Origin: Bacteroidales bacterium
GTDB lineage: Bacteria > Bacteroidota > Bacteroidia > Bacteroidales > UBA932
DNA: 52,865 nt
Assembly: GCA_015060205.1 (NCBI GenBank)
Contig: SUYY01000009.1
Span: 1 to 52,865 of the forward strand
Direction of reading: 5' to 3'
Positions 18,597 through 28,306 of this stretch are shown here, piece by piece. Position 1 is the first letter of the stretch, and every line of letters begins with the position of its first letter. Made by a program: the position numbers and the translations under genes. The notes under the pieces were generated by a model that was given only the letters and a program-made list of their open reading frames with translations, was not told the origin of the DNA and did not search any database.

Positions 18597-20090
18597 TTAA
18601 TATCCTTTGTTCTGTTTCATGAGGTCGTTCGAGTCCATCTCTGTCTGTGGGATAGGGAGGAGCAGACGGTCTTTTGTCGGCCTTCTTCCTATTGACTGCA
18701 GGAAGGTCATTGCATATTCACCGTCGTTGATCCTCAGCATGTCAAACCATCTGTGGCCTTCGAAGGCAAGTTCCATGCGTCTTTCCTTGATGATGATCTC
18801 GCGCATCTTCTTCTGGTCAGTTCCGGCAGGGATGTCAGAGAGTCCTGCACGGCGTCTGACAATGTTGAGAGGTTCGCATGCATCGTCTGTAAATCCTTGT
18901 TCATTAAGCGCTTCCGCTTTCTTCAGAAGTACGTCTGCATATCTGTAGACCACGAAGTCCGAAGGGTTTGTATTATATTCCGGAGAGTCGCTCTTTGTGA
19001 CCAGGAATTTTCTTACGTTATATCCGGTCGATGACCAGTCCGGATTATATGCCTTGCCGTCGAAACGTGGACAACCCTTGTAGAATACGGTGACAGCCTT
19101 TCTCTTGTCTCCGCTTTCCCACTGGCTCATGAACTCTGCTGTAGGCTGGTTCCATCCCCAGCCGCCTCCTGCCACCATGTTGGAGTTTCGTGGACCCATG
19201 AAGGTGGAGAGCCATGAAGACTGGTTTTGGCCGCTCCAGAAGTCGTGGTCAGTGCTTCCGGAATATCCTACGGTGAAGAGTGCTTCCTTGCTGTTGTCCG
19301 CCTTGATTCCGAAATTGTCTTCAAATTCGCACTGTGTGAGGTCGTATCCGAGTGCTGCTATCTGGTCGCAGATGGTCACCACTTCAGCGTAATGCGATTC
19401 AGGTTTGTAGGTGAGAAGAATGTCTGCAAGCATGGCAAGTGCAGCCTCCTGACCTATTCTGTTCTTGTCCTCGATGCTGTATGTGCTCTTTGGTGGCAGA
19501 AGTTTCACCGCTTCGCGGCAGTCCTTGATGATCCTGTCATAGCATTCGTCAAGGGTGTTTCTTGCGATATCGGTGCTTTCTGATGCATCATGAGGCTTGG
19601 TCCTGATCGGAACACCACCGAACAGCCTTACCAGGATGTAGTAATAATGTGCCCTGAGGAAATAGGCCTCTCCCATCGAGCGGTTCCTTATGCTTTCGGA
19701 AACCAGAGTGCTTGTCGGAACAGAGTTGAGGACCAGGTTGCACTGGCTGATTCCCACCCAAGGCGAACGCCAGATGTAAAGTGCGAATCCGTTGTCGCTC
19801 GATGCACTGAAATCCTTTACCTGTACAGTCTCGATACCGTCTTCTCCACCACCGGCACCTACCTCGGAGTTTCCTGCGATGATGTCAAGCGACCATATAC
19901 GCTGGTTGTAGAGGTTGGAGGACTGGAGCGGTGTATAGCATCCGTTTGTCAGCGCAATTGCGACAGAATCGCTCACCGATACGTTCGGGTCTACCGCATA
20001 TGATGGAAAACTGTCAAGAAAGCCGGTGCATGATGATGCAAATGCTGTCAGTGACATGCATGCAAGTATGGAATATATTGTCTTTCTCAT
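18597..20090 (-). CDS. SusD/RagB-family nutrient-binding lipoprotein
   Basis: 497 residues from ATG at 20090 (MRKTIYSILACMS; an ATG three codons upstream is also possible). The signal ends in ASSCTGFLD, a lipobox Cys. SusD features are clear: N-terminal TPR-like helices with AYFLRAHYYYILVRLFGGVP, and the C-terminal signature IIIKERRMELAFEGHRWFDMLR. SusD-like proteins act as the lid of a SusC barrel and bind the oligosaccharide being imported. Directly follows SusC with a gap of about 12 bases, as expected for a pair that works as one complex. Confidence 0.96.
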   Translation of the reverse strand: MRKTIYSILACMSLTAFASSCTGFLDSFPSYAVDPNVSVSDSVAIALTNGCYTPLQSSNLYNQRIWSLDIIAGNSEVGAGGGEDGIETVQVKDFSASSDNGFALYIWRSPWVGISQCNLVLNSVPTSTLVSESIRNRSMGEAYFLRAHYYYILVRLFGGVPIRTKPHDASESTDIARNTLDECYDRIIKDCREAVKLLPPKSTYSIEDKNRIGQEAALAMLADILLTYKPESHYAEVVTICDQIAALGYDLTQCEFEDNFGIKADNSKEALFTVGYSGSTDHDFWSGQNQSSWLSTFMGPRNSNMVAGGGWGWNQPTAEFMSQWESGDKRKAVTVFYKGCPRFDGKAYNPDWSSTGYNVRKFLVTKSDSPEYNTNPSDFVVYRYADVLLKKAEALNEQGFTDDACEPLNIVRRRAGLSDIPAGTDQKKMREIIIKERRMELAFEGHRWFDMLRINDGEYAMTFLQSIGRRPTKDRLLLPIPQTEMDSNDLMKQNKGY

Positions 20091-20102
20091 AGTTGACATG
20101 GT

Positions 20103-23090
20103 TTAGAAGTTGATGTTGACACCAAGGCTGTAGGTCCTCTGGATAGGGTACAGGTTGTGGTCAAGTCCGTTAAGGGATACCTCAGGGTCAAATCCCGAGT
20201 ATTTGGTCAGAGTCACGAGGTTATCGCATGAGAGATATACCCGGATCTGATTCATATGGATCTTCTCCATCCATTTTCTTGGAAGGTCATATCCGAGCGT
20301 CACGTTCTTGAGTCTGAGATATGAACCGTCCTCGACGAATCTGTCGGAGATACGGTTGTTCTGGTTAGGGTCTGCATAGACCGCCCTAGGAACCACTGTA
20401 CTTGTGCCATATCCCTTCCATCTGTAAATCACGGACTTTGTCTGGTTGTGCGATGATGCCATACCTTCGTTGGTGATGTTGTTGACATTGAATATATCGT
20501 TGCCCTGAACACCCTGAAGGTAGATTGAAAGACTCAGACCCTTCCAGTAGAAGTCGTTGTTCATCGCGAACATCCAGTCAGGGTTCGGATTACCGATGAC
20601 CACCCTGTCCTTTTCGTCGATGACTCCGTCAGGATGGATGTCCTTGAAGCGGATGTCTCCAGGAGCGGTTCCGCTCTGCTGGGTAGCATATGAATCCACT
20701 TCCTTCTGTGTCTGGAACAGACCGTTTGTGACATAACCGAAGAATGAGTTTACAGGATATCCTGTCTTCTGTATTGTCACATATGATCCGTTGATCTCAT
20801 TCTCGTATTTCGGTTTGGCGCTGTTGAGGGCTGTGATCTTGTTGGTGTTCCAGGATACGTTGAGGGTGGTCTCCCAACGGAAACCGTCGTTCTTTCCTTC
20901 GAAGTTTATTGAGTGTACCGTAAGTTCGGTTCCGATGTTCCGTACCATTCCGGCATTCGTATATGTGTCATAAACATCTTCAAATCCGGAAGTGATAGGG
21001 ATGGCAGCCTTCACGAGCATGTCCCTCGTGTTTTTTACATATCCGTCGAGGGAGAGGTTGATACGGGAGTCTATCAGGCTCATGTCGATTCCGACATTGG
21101 TCTGATGAACCTCTTCCCAGTGGATCGAGGTGTTGGCCATTGCAAGTGCCATGAGAGTGGAACTGATGTTCTCCCCGAAAGGATATTCTCCTGTCGAATA
21201 TGTAGGTATATAAAGGTATGAGCCGATCTTGTCACTACCTGTCACTCCGTATCCCGCCCTTATCTTCAGGTCGTTGATGGCAAAGTTTGAAGGCCACCAC
21301 GCCTCGTTGGACATCCTCCATGCTACTGATGCAGAAGGGAAGTTACCCCAGCGATGATTCGGACCGAATCTCGAAGAACCGTCACGACGGAATGTCGCGG
21401 TGACGAGGAATCTGTCGTCATATGTGTAGTTGACTCTGGCCATGAACGAAAGGATGGCCCAGTCGCTGCTTGAACCTTTCAGTGACTTCTCCTCGGTACC
21501 GTTGTCGAATTCATGGACATTGTCAAAGAGGAATCCTCCCTTCGTTCCGTTGAAATAGTCATATTTGTTCCACTGTGCGGAAGAACCGGCCATTATGTTG
21601 AGGTAGTGTTTCTTTGCGAAAGTATGGTCGAAAGTGAGATAGTTGTCCCAGAGATATGTGAATGATTTGTTGGAACTCTGGTATCTTGTGCTTTCCTCCA
21701 CAGGTGTAGGCTTGTAAGCATATGCCTGATAGAAATTGTCGTTGAACCACATCTTCGAGTCGAAACCGAATGTACTCTTGAATTTAAGCCACTTGCAGAA
21801 CTTGATTTCTGCTGACACATTCGCAAGGAAATTGTATCCGTTTGTCTTGTTTGACTCGGTATACATAGGTCCGATAGGGTTTCTGACGTCACCATACCAG
21901 TAGGCGTTTCCGGAAGGTCCGCTCCATGAACCGTTCTCGTCCTTGACCGGTTGGGTAGGGAGAGCGTTCAATGCGGAAGACATCGAGTATGATCCCGAGT
22001 TCTTGATGTCGGTAGAGAATGTGATGTTGCTTGTGAACTTGAGCCAGTCCAGAACCTGGTTGTCGTTGTTGGCCTGCAGGGTGAATCTCTTATATCCCAC
22101 GGTCTTGACTATACCTTTCTGGTGCTGGAAGCCTCCGGAAATATAGTATCTGTTCCTGTCCGTACCTCCTGACCAACTGAGGGTGTAGTTCTGCAGAAGT
22201 CCTGTCTGAAGCATTTCGTCTACCCAGTCGGTGCCTTTGCCAAGAGATTTCGGATCTGCCCAATCAGGATTGACTGCAATGCCTCCCGCAGCAAGCATTT
22301 CATTTGAATACTCTGCATATTCGGCAGCATTGAGCATAGGAGGGATATATGACACCTGTTTCATTGCCCAGTTTGCTGTCACTGCGACCTGACCTTTGCC
22401 GCTCTGTCCTCTTTTGGTAGTCACCATAATGACACCGTTAGCACCTCTGGCACCGTAGATCGCTGTTGCAGATGCATCTTTGAGTACATCGATCCTGTCG
22501 ATGTCGGCTGTGTTTATGGCAGAGAGTCCTAGGTCTGTAGGGATTCCGTCAATCACTATCAGAGGTTCGCTGTTGTTGATTGTTCCCAATCCTCTCACTC
22601 TGATGGTGACATTGTCTCCCGGTTTTCCTGCATCGATGATCTGCACGCCGGAAACCTTTCCCTGAAGGGCCTGACCGATGTTGCTTACCGGTCTGTCCTT
22701 TATGGACTTGTCATCAATGGATGCAACTGCTCCTGTGAGGTCCTTCTTGCGTACTGTACCGTAACCGATCACCACGACTTCATCCAGAAATTCGGCGTTG
22801 TCCTTGAGAATGATGGCGAGAGTCTTCCTGCCATCCACATTGACCTGTTGGGTCTGATAGCCTATGCAGGAGATCTCAAGCACAGCATCAGAAGGCACTT
22901 CCATGGAAAAACGTCCGTCAATGTCGGTGATTGCACCTGTAGACTTGTCGGCAGTGTCGATCACTGATGCACCTATGACCGGTACTCCGGCCGAATCTGT
23001 GACTGTTCCGGTGAGGGTGGCAGTCTGTGCAAATGCCGATGAAGACACGAGTGCTGCCATAATATAAAGCAGCCTGTAAAAGTGTTTCAT
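20103..23090 (-). CDS. SusC/RagA-family TonB-dependent outer-membrane transporter
   Basis: 995 residues from ATG at 23090. The frame is open 29 codons further, but MKHFYRLLYIMAALVSSSAFA at 23090 is a proper signal peptide, so the longer start is rejected. Domains in order: carboxypeptidase-regulatory-like domain (about 24-105), plug beginning DEVVVIGYGTVRKKDLTGAV with LQGKVSGVQI and VRGLGTINNSEPLIVIDGIP, then a 22-strand barrel to the terminal aromatic residue (GVNINF). It imports oligosaccharides, here probably dextran fragments, with energy from TonB. First structural gene of the locus, 190 bases after the regulator. Confidence 0.96.
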   Translation of the reverse strand: MKHFYRLLYIMAALVSSSAFAQTATLTGTVTDSAGVPVIGASVIDTADKSTGAITDIDGRFSMEVPSDAVLEISCIGYQTQQVNVDGRKTLAIILKDNAEFLDEVVVIGYGTVRKKDLTGAVASIDDKSIKDRPVSNIGQALQGKVSGVQIIDAGKPGDNVTIRVRGLGTINNSEPLIVIDGIPTDLGLSAINTADIDRIDVLKDASATAIYGARGANGVIMVTTKRGQSGKGQVAVTANWAMKQVSYIPPMLNAAEYAEYSNEMLAAGGIAVNPDWADPKSLGKGTDWVDEMLQTGLLQNYTLSWSGGTDRNRYYISGGFQHQKGIVKTVGYKRFTLQANNDNQVLDWLKFTSNITFSTDIKNSGSYSMSSALNALPTQPVKDENGSWSGPSGNAYWYGDVRNPIGPMYTESNKTNGYNFLANVSAEIKFCKWLKFKSTFGFDSKMWFNDNFYQAYAYKPTPVEESTRYQSSNKSFTYLWDNYLTFDHTFAKKHYLNIMAGSSAQWNKYDYFNGTKGGFLFDNVHEFDNGTEEKSLKGSSSDWAILSFMARVNYTYDDRFLVTATFRRDGSSRFGPNHRWGNFPSASVAWRMSNEAWWPSNFAINDLKIRAGYGVTGSDKIGSYLYIPTYSTGEYPFGENISSTLMALAMANTSIHWEEVHQTNVGIDMSLIDSRINLSLDGYVKNTRDMLVKAAIPITSGFEDVYDTYTNAGMVRNIGTELTVHSINFEGKNDGFRWETTLNVSWNTNKITALNSAKPKYENEINGSYVTIQKTGYPVNSFFGYVTNGLFQTQKEVDSYATQQSGTAPGDIRFKDIHPDGVIDEKDRVVIGNPNPDWMFAMNNDFYWKGLSLSIYLQGVQGNDIFNVNNITNEGMASSHNQTKSVIYRWKGYGTSTVVPRAVYADPNQNNRISDRFVEDGSYLRLKNVTLGYDLPRKWMEKIHMNQIRVYLSCDNLVTLTKYSGFDPEVSLNGLDHNLYPIQRTYSLGVNINF

Positions 23091-23231
23091 AGGGTTTTGT
23101 TTAATGTTGTTTATTATGTGTCCCATGGCCCATGACCATGCTTCTGCGAATTTATTCAAGAATTTCACGAAAAGCAAGGATTGGTATCCGAATAGTAGCG
23201 GTATTCAGATGGTCTTAAAACGTAATGTTTT

Positions 23232-23239
23232 GAAAGATA
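23232..23239 (-). promoter_or_regulatory. Possible promoter region of the SusC operon
   Basis: The 190-base gap 23091-23280 must hold the control region of the glycan locus. The best -7 candidate on the minus strand is TATCTTTC, one base off TAnnTTTG, with no -33 match. A palindromic GGGCCATGGGA-like stretch lies near 23120-23145. No gene is seen here. The imperfect box would suit a promoter that depends on the neighbouring activator. Confidence 0.3.
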
Positions 23240-23280
23240 GAATGTTATAGGGTCTGTCTCTAGTGGGATTTAGTAGCGTG

Positions 23281-24882
23281 TCAGAACTGCTTTCCTATCT
23301 TCATTATCCTTTGTTCAAAGTCCTCTCTGCTGTCCACTGCTGCATTTCTCATCTTTACCCTGTAGTTGTATATAGTGGATACTGAGCGTCTGAGGAATTC
23401 GGATATCTTGACGGAATCAGTGACCCCGAGTCGGATGAGTGCACACACCCTCAGTTCCGTACTTAGTAGTCCGTCCTTCCCCTTAGGGTAGATCTTCTTA
23501 TCTTCCTGAAGGAGATTGTTGAGTTGGGTGATGAAATCAGGGAAAAGGTCGAGGAATGTGGCGTCGAACTGTGCGTAGAACTCCTGAAGTTCCTTCTCTA
23601 TCACTTCTGTGGACCGTAGTTCCCTGGTGAGGGCTTCTACTCCGTCATTCTTTGCGATCTTCCTCAGTTCAGAGCGGTATTTGTCCAGTCGGCCGATATA
23701 ATCCGAGCATAAGTCGATATACCTGCTGATATATGTCTCCTTGATTTCATTGGACTCTTTAAGCCTGCTTATGTATCTGTTGAGCCTTCTGTTGGTACTG
23801 GCAAGTGACTTTCTGTCCTTGATGACCAGAGCAGTGACTATGGCAAGGAGAACCAGAAGTACGCTGATTCCTCCAAGAAGCCCGTGAAGTATCCTGCTTT
23901 TCGCCTCCATCGAGCGGTTGTAGGAGTCATATATGATAGGGAAGAGCGAGTTTATGGATTCTATGTTGATCCTTATGTTTGCTCTATATGCGTCGTTGAT
24001 CGATCGTGTGATATATCTGTAAGCCCTTTCGTAGTCACCTTTTTCGTACAGTAGTTCCGCCAGGGAGTACAACGATTTATAGTCCCTTACAGGGGTCTCC
24101 ATATCATAAATGGCACTCTTGCTGTAGTGCAGGAGCGTACTGTCCATATCACCGCTCTTGCGGTATGCCAGTCCCATCATGTAATGTATGATGGCATTTT
24201 CGTGTGTGGTGGTCTTACCCGCTTCAAGACGACCCTCCAGTTCCCCGATTGCCTCGGCATATCTCCCTTCGTCAAGCATCATCTCTGTCTTGACGAAAAG
24301 CCTTGCGATGTCGTCATCTCCTATGAAGTCGTGAAGCCGGCTCCTGTATTCCTCACGTCTCTTCATATAGATGTTCCTCATCACGACATCTTCTGAAGCG
24401 AGAGCCAGACCGCTGTACAGGTTGTTCATCACGTGGTAGTACCGTGGCATGAGACTGTATGTCCTGAGAACTGCAGTGTCAAGCATTTCAGACAGTTCGA
24501 ATGCTTCGTGGTACATTCCTGATGACACATATGTGTCTGTTGCATCAAGTTTTGAGTCAAGGATGAGGTATTCGTCAGAGGATTTCTCTGCAAGTGTCAT
24601 CTTGTATGTGACAAGACTCACTGTCGAGTCAAGGTCATATCTGTTATACTCGTTCCACAGTTCCTTATAGGTCCAGTACCTTTCTTCAAGTTCTGTCTGG
24701 ACATTCAGTCTGGACTTTATCGCCTTTATTCTGGACTGCTTGAAGTTTTCGTATTTTCCAGAATTTTCCAGAACCTGGTCGAGCCTCTCCAACTGGTCGC
24801 TCACCTGGTCAGAGAATCTGTTCTGGCAGGACGACAGAAGAATGAGTCCGATTGCCGCTCTGAATATGTTGAGAATCTTCAT
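23281..24882 (-). CDS. SusR-type membrane-bound transcription regulator (DUF6377)
   Basis: 533 residues. A signal or lipobox-like N-terminus (IGLILLSSCQNR) precedes a periplasmic helical TPR-like region (about 30-320). One membrane span (about 328-350, GLLGGISVLLVLLAIVTALVI) leads to a coiled coil and a cytoplasmic C-terminal part, with the helix-turn-helix-like segment LSTELRVCALIRLGVTDSVK followed by ISEFLRRSVSTIYNYRVKMR. This is the layout of SusR, which senses glucan fragments in the periplasm and activates its sus genes. Here it stands upstream of SusC on the same strand. It begins only 10 bases after the OadB stop, so it may be transcribed from the decarboxylase operon. Confidence 0.88.
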   Translation of the reverse strand: MKILNIFRAAIGLILLSSCQNRFSDQVSDQLERLDQVLENSGKYENFKQSRIKAIKSRLNVQTELEERYWTYKELWNEYNRYDLDSTVSLVTYKMTLAEKSSDEYLILDSKLDATDTYVSSGMYHEAFELSEMLDTAVLRTYSLMPRYYHVMNNLYSGLALASEDVVMRNIYMKRREEYRSRLHDFIGDDDIARLFVKTEMMLDEGRYAEAIGELEGRLEAGKTTTHENAIIHYMMGLAYRKSGDMDSTLLHYSKSAIYDMETPVRDYKSLYSLAELLYEKGDYERAYRYITRSINDAYRANIRINIESINSLFPIIYDSYNRSMEAKSRILHGLLGGISVLLVLLAIVTALVIKDRKSLASTNRRLNRYISRLKESNEIKETYISRYIDLCSDYIGRLDKYRSELRKIAKNDGVEALTRELRSTEVIEKELQEFYAQFDATFLDLFPDFITQLNNLLQEDKKIYPKGKDGLLSTELRVCALIRLGVTDSVKISEFLRRSVSTIYNYRVKMRNAAVDSREDFEQRIMKIGKQF

Positions 24883-24892
24883 CCCTTCAGTA

Positions 24893-26035
24893 TTATCCGA
24901 CGAAACTCAAAAGAATACCTGCTGCAACCGCCGAGCCGATGACTCCTGCCACATTCGGTGCCATGGCGTGCATAAGAAGGTGGTTGCTCTTGTCGAACTC
25001 ACGTCCTACATTCTGCGATACTCTTGCCGAGTCGGGAACTGCTGATACTCCTGCATTTCCGATAAGAGGATTTATCTTGTTTTCCTCAGAGCAGAAAAGG
25101 TTCATGAATTTAGCGAATAGCACTCCACAGAAAGTCGCTAAGGCAAATGAAACAAGTCCGAGTATGAATATCTTCACCGAAATATGTCTGAGGAATACGT
25201 TTGCCTGTGTGGATGCTCCTACAGTCAGACCAATGAGTATGGTCACGACATCAACCAGCGGTCCTCTGGCTGTTTCGGCAAGACGTTTGGTCACTCCACA
25301 TTCCTTCAGGAGGTTTCCGAAGAAGAGCATGCCCAGAAGAGGAAGAGCGGACGGTACTATGAATGCCGTGAGGATGAATCCCGCGATAGGGAATATTATC
25401 TTTTCTCTGCGGCTTACCATCCTTGCCGGTTTCATGCGTATGAGTCTTTCCTTTTTTGTTGTGAGCATCAGCATTATAGGTCGCTGGATTACAGGTACAA
25501 GCGCCATGTAGGAGTATGCCGATACCGCGATAGGACCTACCAGATGAGGTGCAAGTTTGGAAGAAAGGAATATTGCCGTAGGACCGTCTGCGCCACCTAT
25601 GATACCTATTGCACCTGCCTCCTGAGGGGTGAACCCAAGATGAAGAGCAATGGCATATGCTCCGAAAATTCCAGCCTGTGCGGCTGCTCCGATAAGCATC
25701 AGCCTTGGCTGGGATATCAGTGCGGAGAAATCTGTCATCGCTCCTATTCCGAGGAAGATCAGTGGCGGATACCATCCCTTCAGCACGCCCTGGTACAGGA
25801 TGTTCATCACAGAGCCTTCCTCATAGATTCCTATCTGATAACCTTCTGCAAAAGGTATGTTACCTATGATTATTCCGAAACCGATGGGTACAAGAAGCAT
25901 CGGTTCCCAATCCTTCTTGACAGCAAGTATTATGAACAGAATGCCCACGGCAATCATGATGAGATGCTGCCATGACATGTTTGCAAATCCGGTAAAGGTC
26001 AGAAACTGCCTTATGCTTTCTGCTATTGTATTCAT
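24893..26035 (-). CDS. oadB: Sodium-pumping decarboxylase, beta subunit
   Basis: 380 residues, very hydrophobic, about nine to eleven membrane segments. The family motif GIIGGADGPTAIFLSSKLAP contains the Asp essential for sodium transport and decarboxylation in OadB, and NPLIGNAGVSAVPDSARV is the second conserved segment. In the methylmalonyl-CoA, oxaloacetate and glutaconyl-CoA decarboxylases this subunit removes CO2 from carboxybiotin and exports sodium ions. Overlaps the biotin-carrier gene by 4 bases (ATGA). Confidence 0.95.
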   Translation of the reverse strand: MNTIAESIRQFLTFTGFANMSWQHLIMIAVGILFIILAVKKDWEPMLLVPIGFGIIIGNIPFAEGYQIGIYEEGSVMNILYQGVLKGWYPPLIFLGIGAMTDFSALISQPRLMLIGAAAQAGIFGAYAIALHLGFTPQEAGAIGIIGGADGPTAIFLSSKLAPHLVGPIAVSAYSYMALVPVIQRPIMLMLTTKKERLIRMKPARMVSRREKIIFPIAGFILTAFIVPSALPLLGMLFFGNLLKECGVTKRLAETARGPLVDVVTILIGLTVGASTQANVFLRHISVKIFILGLVSFALATFCGVLFAKFMNLFCSEENKINPLIGNAGVSAVPDSARVSQNVGREFDKSNHLLMHAMAPNVAGVIGSAVAAGILLSFVG

Positions 26036-26628
26036 TCTATCGTCAGGATTTCGCCGCCCTCCAGTATGGAGTCGCCTTGTGAAACATGTATCTTTGTAAC
26101 GGTGCCGCTGCGTTCGGCCTCAATGGTGTTTTCCATCTTCATCGCTTCAAGAACCGCAACCGGTTCCCCTGTCTCCACTTTGTCACCTTCCTTTACGTTT
26201 ATCCTGATTATCGTGCCCGGCAGCGGTGACCTTATCTTGCCGTCAGATGAGACCGCCGTCCTGTACTGCTGCTGTGAGATGTCATCTTCCGTAACGGCCT
26301 GTGTATTTATCCTCGTGCCTCTGTCCACCGTCTTCTGAACCGGATTCTTCCTGTTGATGGTGATGGCATAACTTTCCATGTCATGCACATCATTACCGGA
26401 GGTCTTCATGTTGTCCTCCACCAGGAAATGGCCGTCTTTTTTCTTTACGAACCATCTGTTCACAATGAACCCTATGAGTTCGTAGGCAAGATATAGCACG
26501 ATGAGCGACAGAAATACAATAGTTATCGAAACGACTGATATGATCAGTCCGTGAGGGTCCCGCTCGGCGATTCCCGCTCCATGCCTTACGACATCTGAAA
26601 CATTGTCAAGTATTGTAAGAATCATCAT
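26032..26628 (-). CDS. OadG-like anchor fused to a biotin carrier domain
   Basis: 198 residues. The N-terminal part has one membrane helix (about 27-55, [20 protein letters not shown]), as in the small OadG/MmdD subunit. A variable linker (about 60-125) follows, then a biotinyl domain (about 128-198) with the biotinylation site EAMKMENT (Lys164). It would hold the swinging biotin between the cytoplasmic carboxyltransferase and membrane OadB. In several relatives the anchor and the carrier are separate proteins; here they are one chain. The start ATG overlaps the mmdA stop by 4 bases. Confidence 0.88.
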   Translation of the reverse strand: MMILTILDNVSDVVRHGAGIAERDPHGLIISVVSITIVFLSLIVLYLAYELIGFIVNRWFVKKKDGHFLVEDNMKTSGNDVHDMESYAITINRKNPVQKTVDRGTRINTQAVTEDDISQQQYRTAVSSDGKIRSPLPGTIIRINVKEGDKVETGEPVAVLEAMKMENTIEAERSGTVTKIHVSQGDSILEGGEILTIE

Positions 26629-28187
26629 AACGGCATGTTGTCATGTTTTTTCCAAGGCATATCCACCTTCTTTCCTTCCAGTTGCTCCAAGGCACGGATG
26701 ACGCGGAAGCGGGTGTTGCGAGGCTCGATGATGTCGTCGATATATCCATATTCGGCAGCACTGTATGGATTGCAGAACTTCTCGTTGTATTCGATCTTCT
26801 TTGCTGCTGTCGCCTTGGCACGTTCCTGAGGATCTTCAATTGCCTTCAGTTCCTTTGAGTAAAGTACGTCGACAGCACCTTCTGCTCCCATGACTGCAAT
26901 GTTAGCAGATGGCCAAGCATAGTTCAGGTCACCGCGCAACTGCTTGCAACTCATGGTGATATGTGCTCCTCCATATGACTTTCTGAGAGTGACTGTCACC
27001 TTAGGGACAGTGGCTTCTCCATATGCATAAAGGAGTTTGGCTCCATTGGAAATTATGCCTCCATGCTCCTGCTGTGTTCCGCATAGGAAGCCTGGAACGT
27101 CCACAAGAGTGACAAGAGGTATGTTGAAAGCGTCGCAGAATCTGACGAATCTTGCCGCTTTTCTGGATGCATTTATATCAAGGACGCCCGCAAGAGTCTT
27201 GGGCTGGTTTGCGACGATACCCACGGAACGTCCGTTCATATGTGCAAATCCGATGATTATGTTCTTTGCCCAACTCCTCTGCACTTCCAGAAATTTGCCT
27301 TCGTCCACAATGCTTCCGATCACTTCATACATGTCGTAAGCCTGATTCGGATTCTCCGGGATGATGTCGTTCAGAGTGTCATCCACTCTTCCTGCAGGAT
27401 CGGATGTCTCGATGAAAGGTGCGCTTTCCCTGTTGTTTGACGGGATGAAACTCAGAAGAGCCTTTATCTTCTCAATGCCTTCCTGCTCGCTCTCGGCAGC
27501 GAAATGAGCCACTCCGCTCTTTTTCGTATGGACTGATGCGCCTCCCAGTTGCTCCTGTGACACATTTTCCCCTGTGACTGTCTTGACCACTCCGGGACCG
27601 GTAAGGAACATATATGAAGTGTCCTTGATCATTATCGTGAAATCTGTCAGGGCAGGTGAGTAGACAGCACCCCCGGCACAAGGACCGAATATTCCGGAAA
27701 TCTGAGGAATCACTCCGGATGCCAGTATGTTTCTCTCGAATATTTCACCATATCCTGCCAATGAGCATACGCCTTCCTGGATTCTTGCGCCGCCGGAGTC
27801 GTTCAGGGCGATGAACGGTGCCCCGACTTTCATTGCCATGTCCATTACCTTGCATATCTTGGCTGCCATCGATTCTGACATGGAACCACCCGCTACGGTG
27901 AAATCCTGAGCCGCCACATATACCGGACGACCGTCTATCGTTCCTGCTCCGGTCACGACTCCATCTCCGTCAAAGCGGCTTCCCTCCATCCCGAAGTTCG
28001 TACAACGGTGTCTTACGAACATGTCGTATTCCTCGAAACTGCCGCTGTCAAGCAGCAGTTCAAGTCTTTCTCTTGCTGTAAGTTTGCCTTTGGCATGCTG
28101 CGCCTCTATTCTTTTCTGGCCACCTCCAAGACGGGCAGTCTTCCTTCTTTCTACAAGTCTCGAAATGTCTTCTTTGTTTCTGCTCAT
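26625..28187 (-). CDS. mmdA: Biotin-dependent carboxyltransferase subunit (methylmalonyl-CoA decarboxylase alpha / propionyl-CoA carboxylase beta type)
   Basis: 520 residues, two crotonase-fold halves of the carboxyl_trans family. Segments seen: [33 protein letters not shown] (oxyanion-type loop), [17 protein letters not shown], and in the second half [18 protein letters not shown] and [12 protein letters not shown]. It moves the carboxyl group between methylmalonyl-CoA and biotin. With OadB and the carrier downstream, and no biotin carboxylase gene beside it, the set is best read as a sodium-exporting methylmalonyl-CoA decarboxylase of the succinate-to-propionate pathway. It starts 24 bases downstream of a -7 box. 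Confidence 0.92.
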   Translation of the reverse strand: MSRNKEDISRLVERRKTARLGGGQKRIEAQHAKGKLTARERLELLLDSGSFEEYDMFVRHRCTNFGMEGSRFDGDGVVTGAGTIDGRPVYVAAQDFTVAGGSMSESMAAKICKVMDMAMKVGAPFIALNDSGGARIQEGVCSLAGYGEIFERNILASGVIPQISGIFGPCAGGAVYSPALTDFTIMIKDTSYMFLTGPGVVKTVTGENVSQEQLGGASVHTKKSGVAHFAAESEQEGIEKIKALLSFIPSNNRESAPFIETSDPAGRVDDTLNDIIPENPNQAYDMYEVIGSIVDEGKFLEVQRSWAKNIIIGFAHMNGRSVGIVANQPKTLAGVLDINASRKAARFVRFCDAFNIPLVTLVDVPGFLCGTQQEHGGIISNGAKLLYAYGEATVPKVTVTLRKSYGGAHITMSCKQLRGDLNYAWPSANIAVMGAEGAVDVLYSKELKAIEDPQERAKATAAKKIEYNEKFCNPYSAAEYGYIDDIIEPRNTRFRVIRALEQLEGKKVDMPWKKHDNMPL

Positions 28188-28210
28188 TTCTACCTTTCGT
28201 TAAATCCTTG

Positions 28211-28218
28211 CAAAGATA
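28211..28218 (-). promoter_or_regulatory. mmdA: -7 promoter box of the decarboxylase operon
   Basis: Minus strand TATCTTTG followed by CAAGG, an exact TAnnTTTG match 23 bases before the mmdA ATG. No TTG at -33. It directly follows the YebC terminator, which supports a fresh transcription start. Confidence 0.6.
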
Positions 28219-28246
28219 ATATTTTTATCAAGATGTGCGCCTATTA

Positions 28247-28286
28247 TAAAAAATCAACGGGGATAACCTGTGAAAGCCATCCCCGT
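28247..28286 (-). terminator. Terminator behind yebC
   Basis: 8-base stem ACGGGGAT / ATCCCCGT (28279-28286 with 28257-28264) with a 14-base loop, followed on the minus strand by TTGATTTTTTATAAT. It begins about 20 bases after the yebC stop. Confidence 0.75.
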
Positions 28287-28306
28287 CTGATGTATTGCGG
28301 AAGCCC

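Noticed and set aside
26625..28187. Propionyl-CoA carboxylase as the role of the carboxyltransferase
   Set aside because: No biotin carboxylase gene is present, while OadB and a membrane-anchored carrier are; a sodium-pumping decarboxylase fits better, though the alternative cannot be fully excluded.
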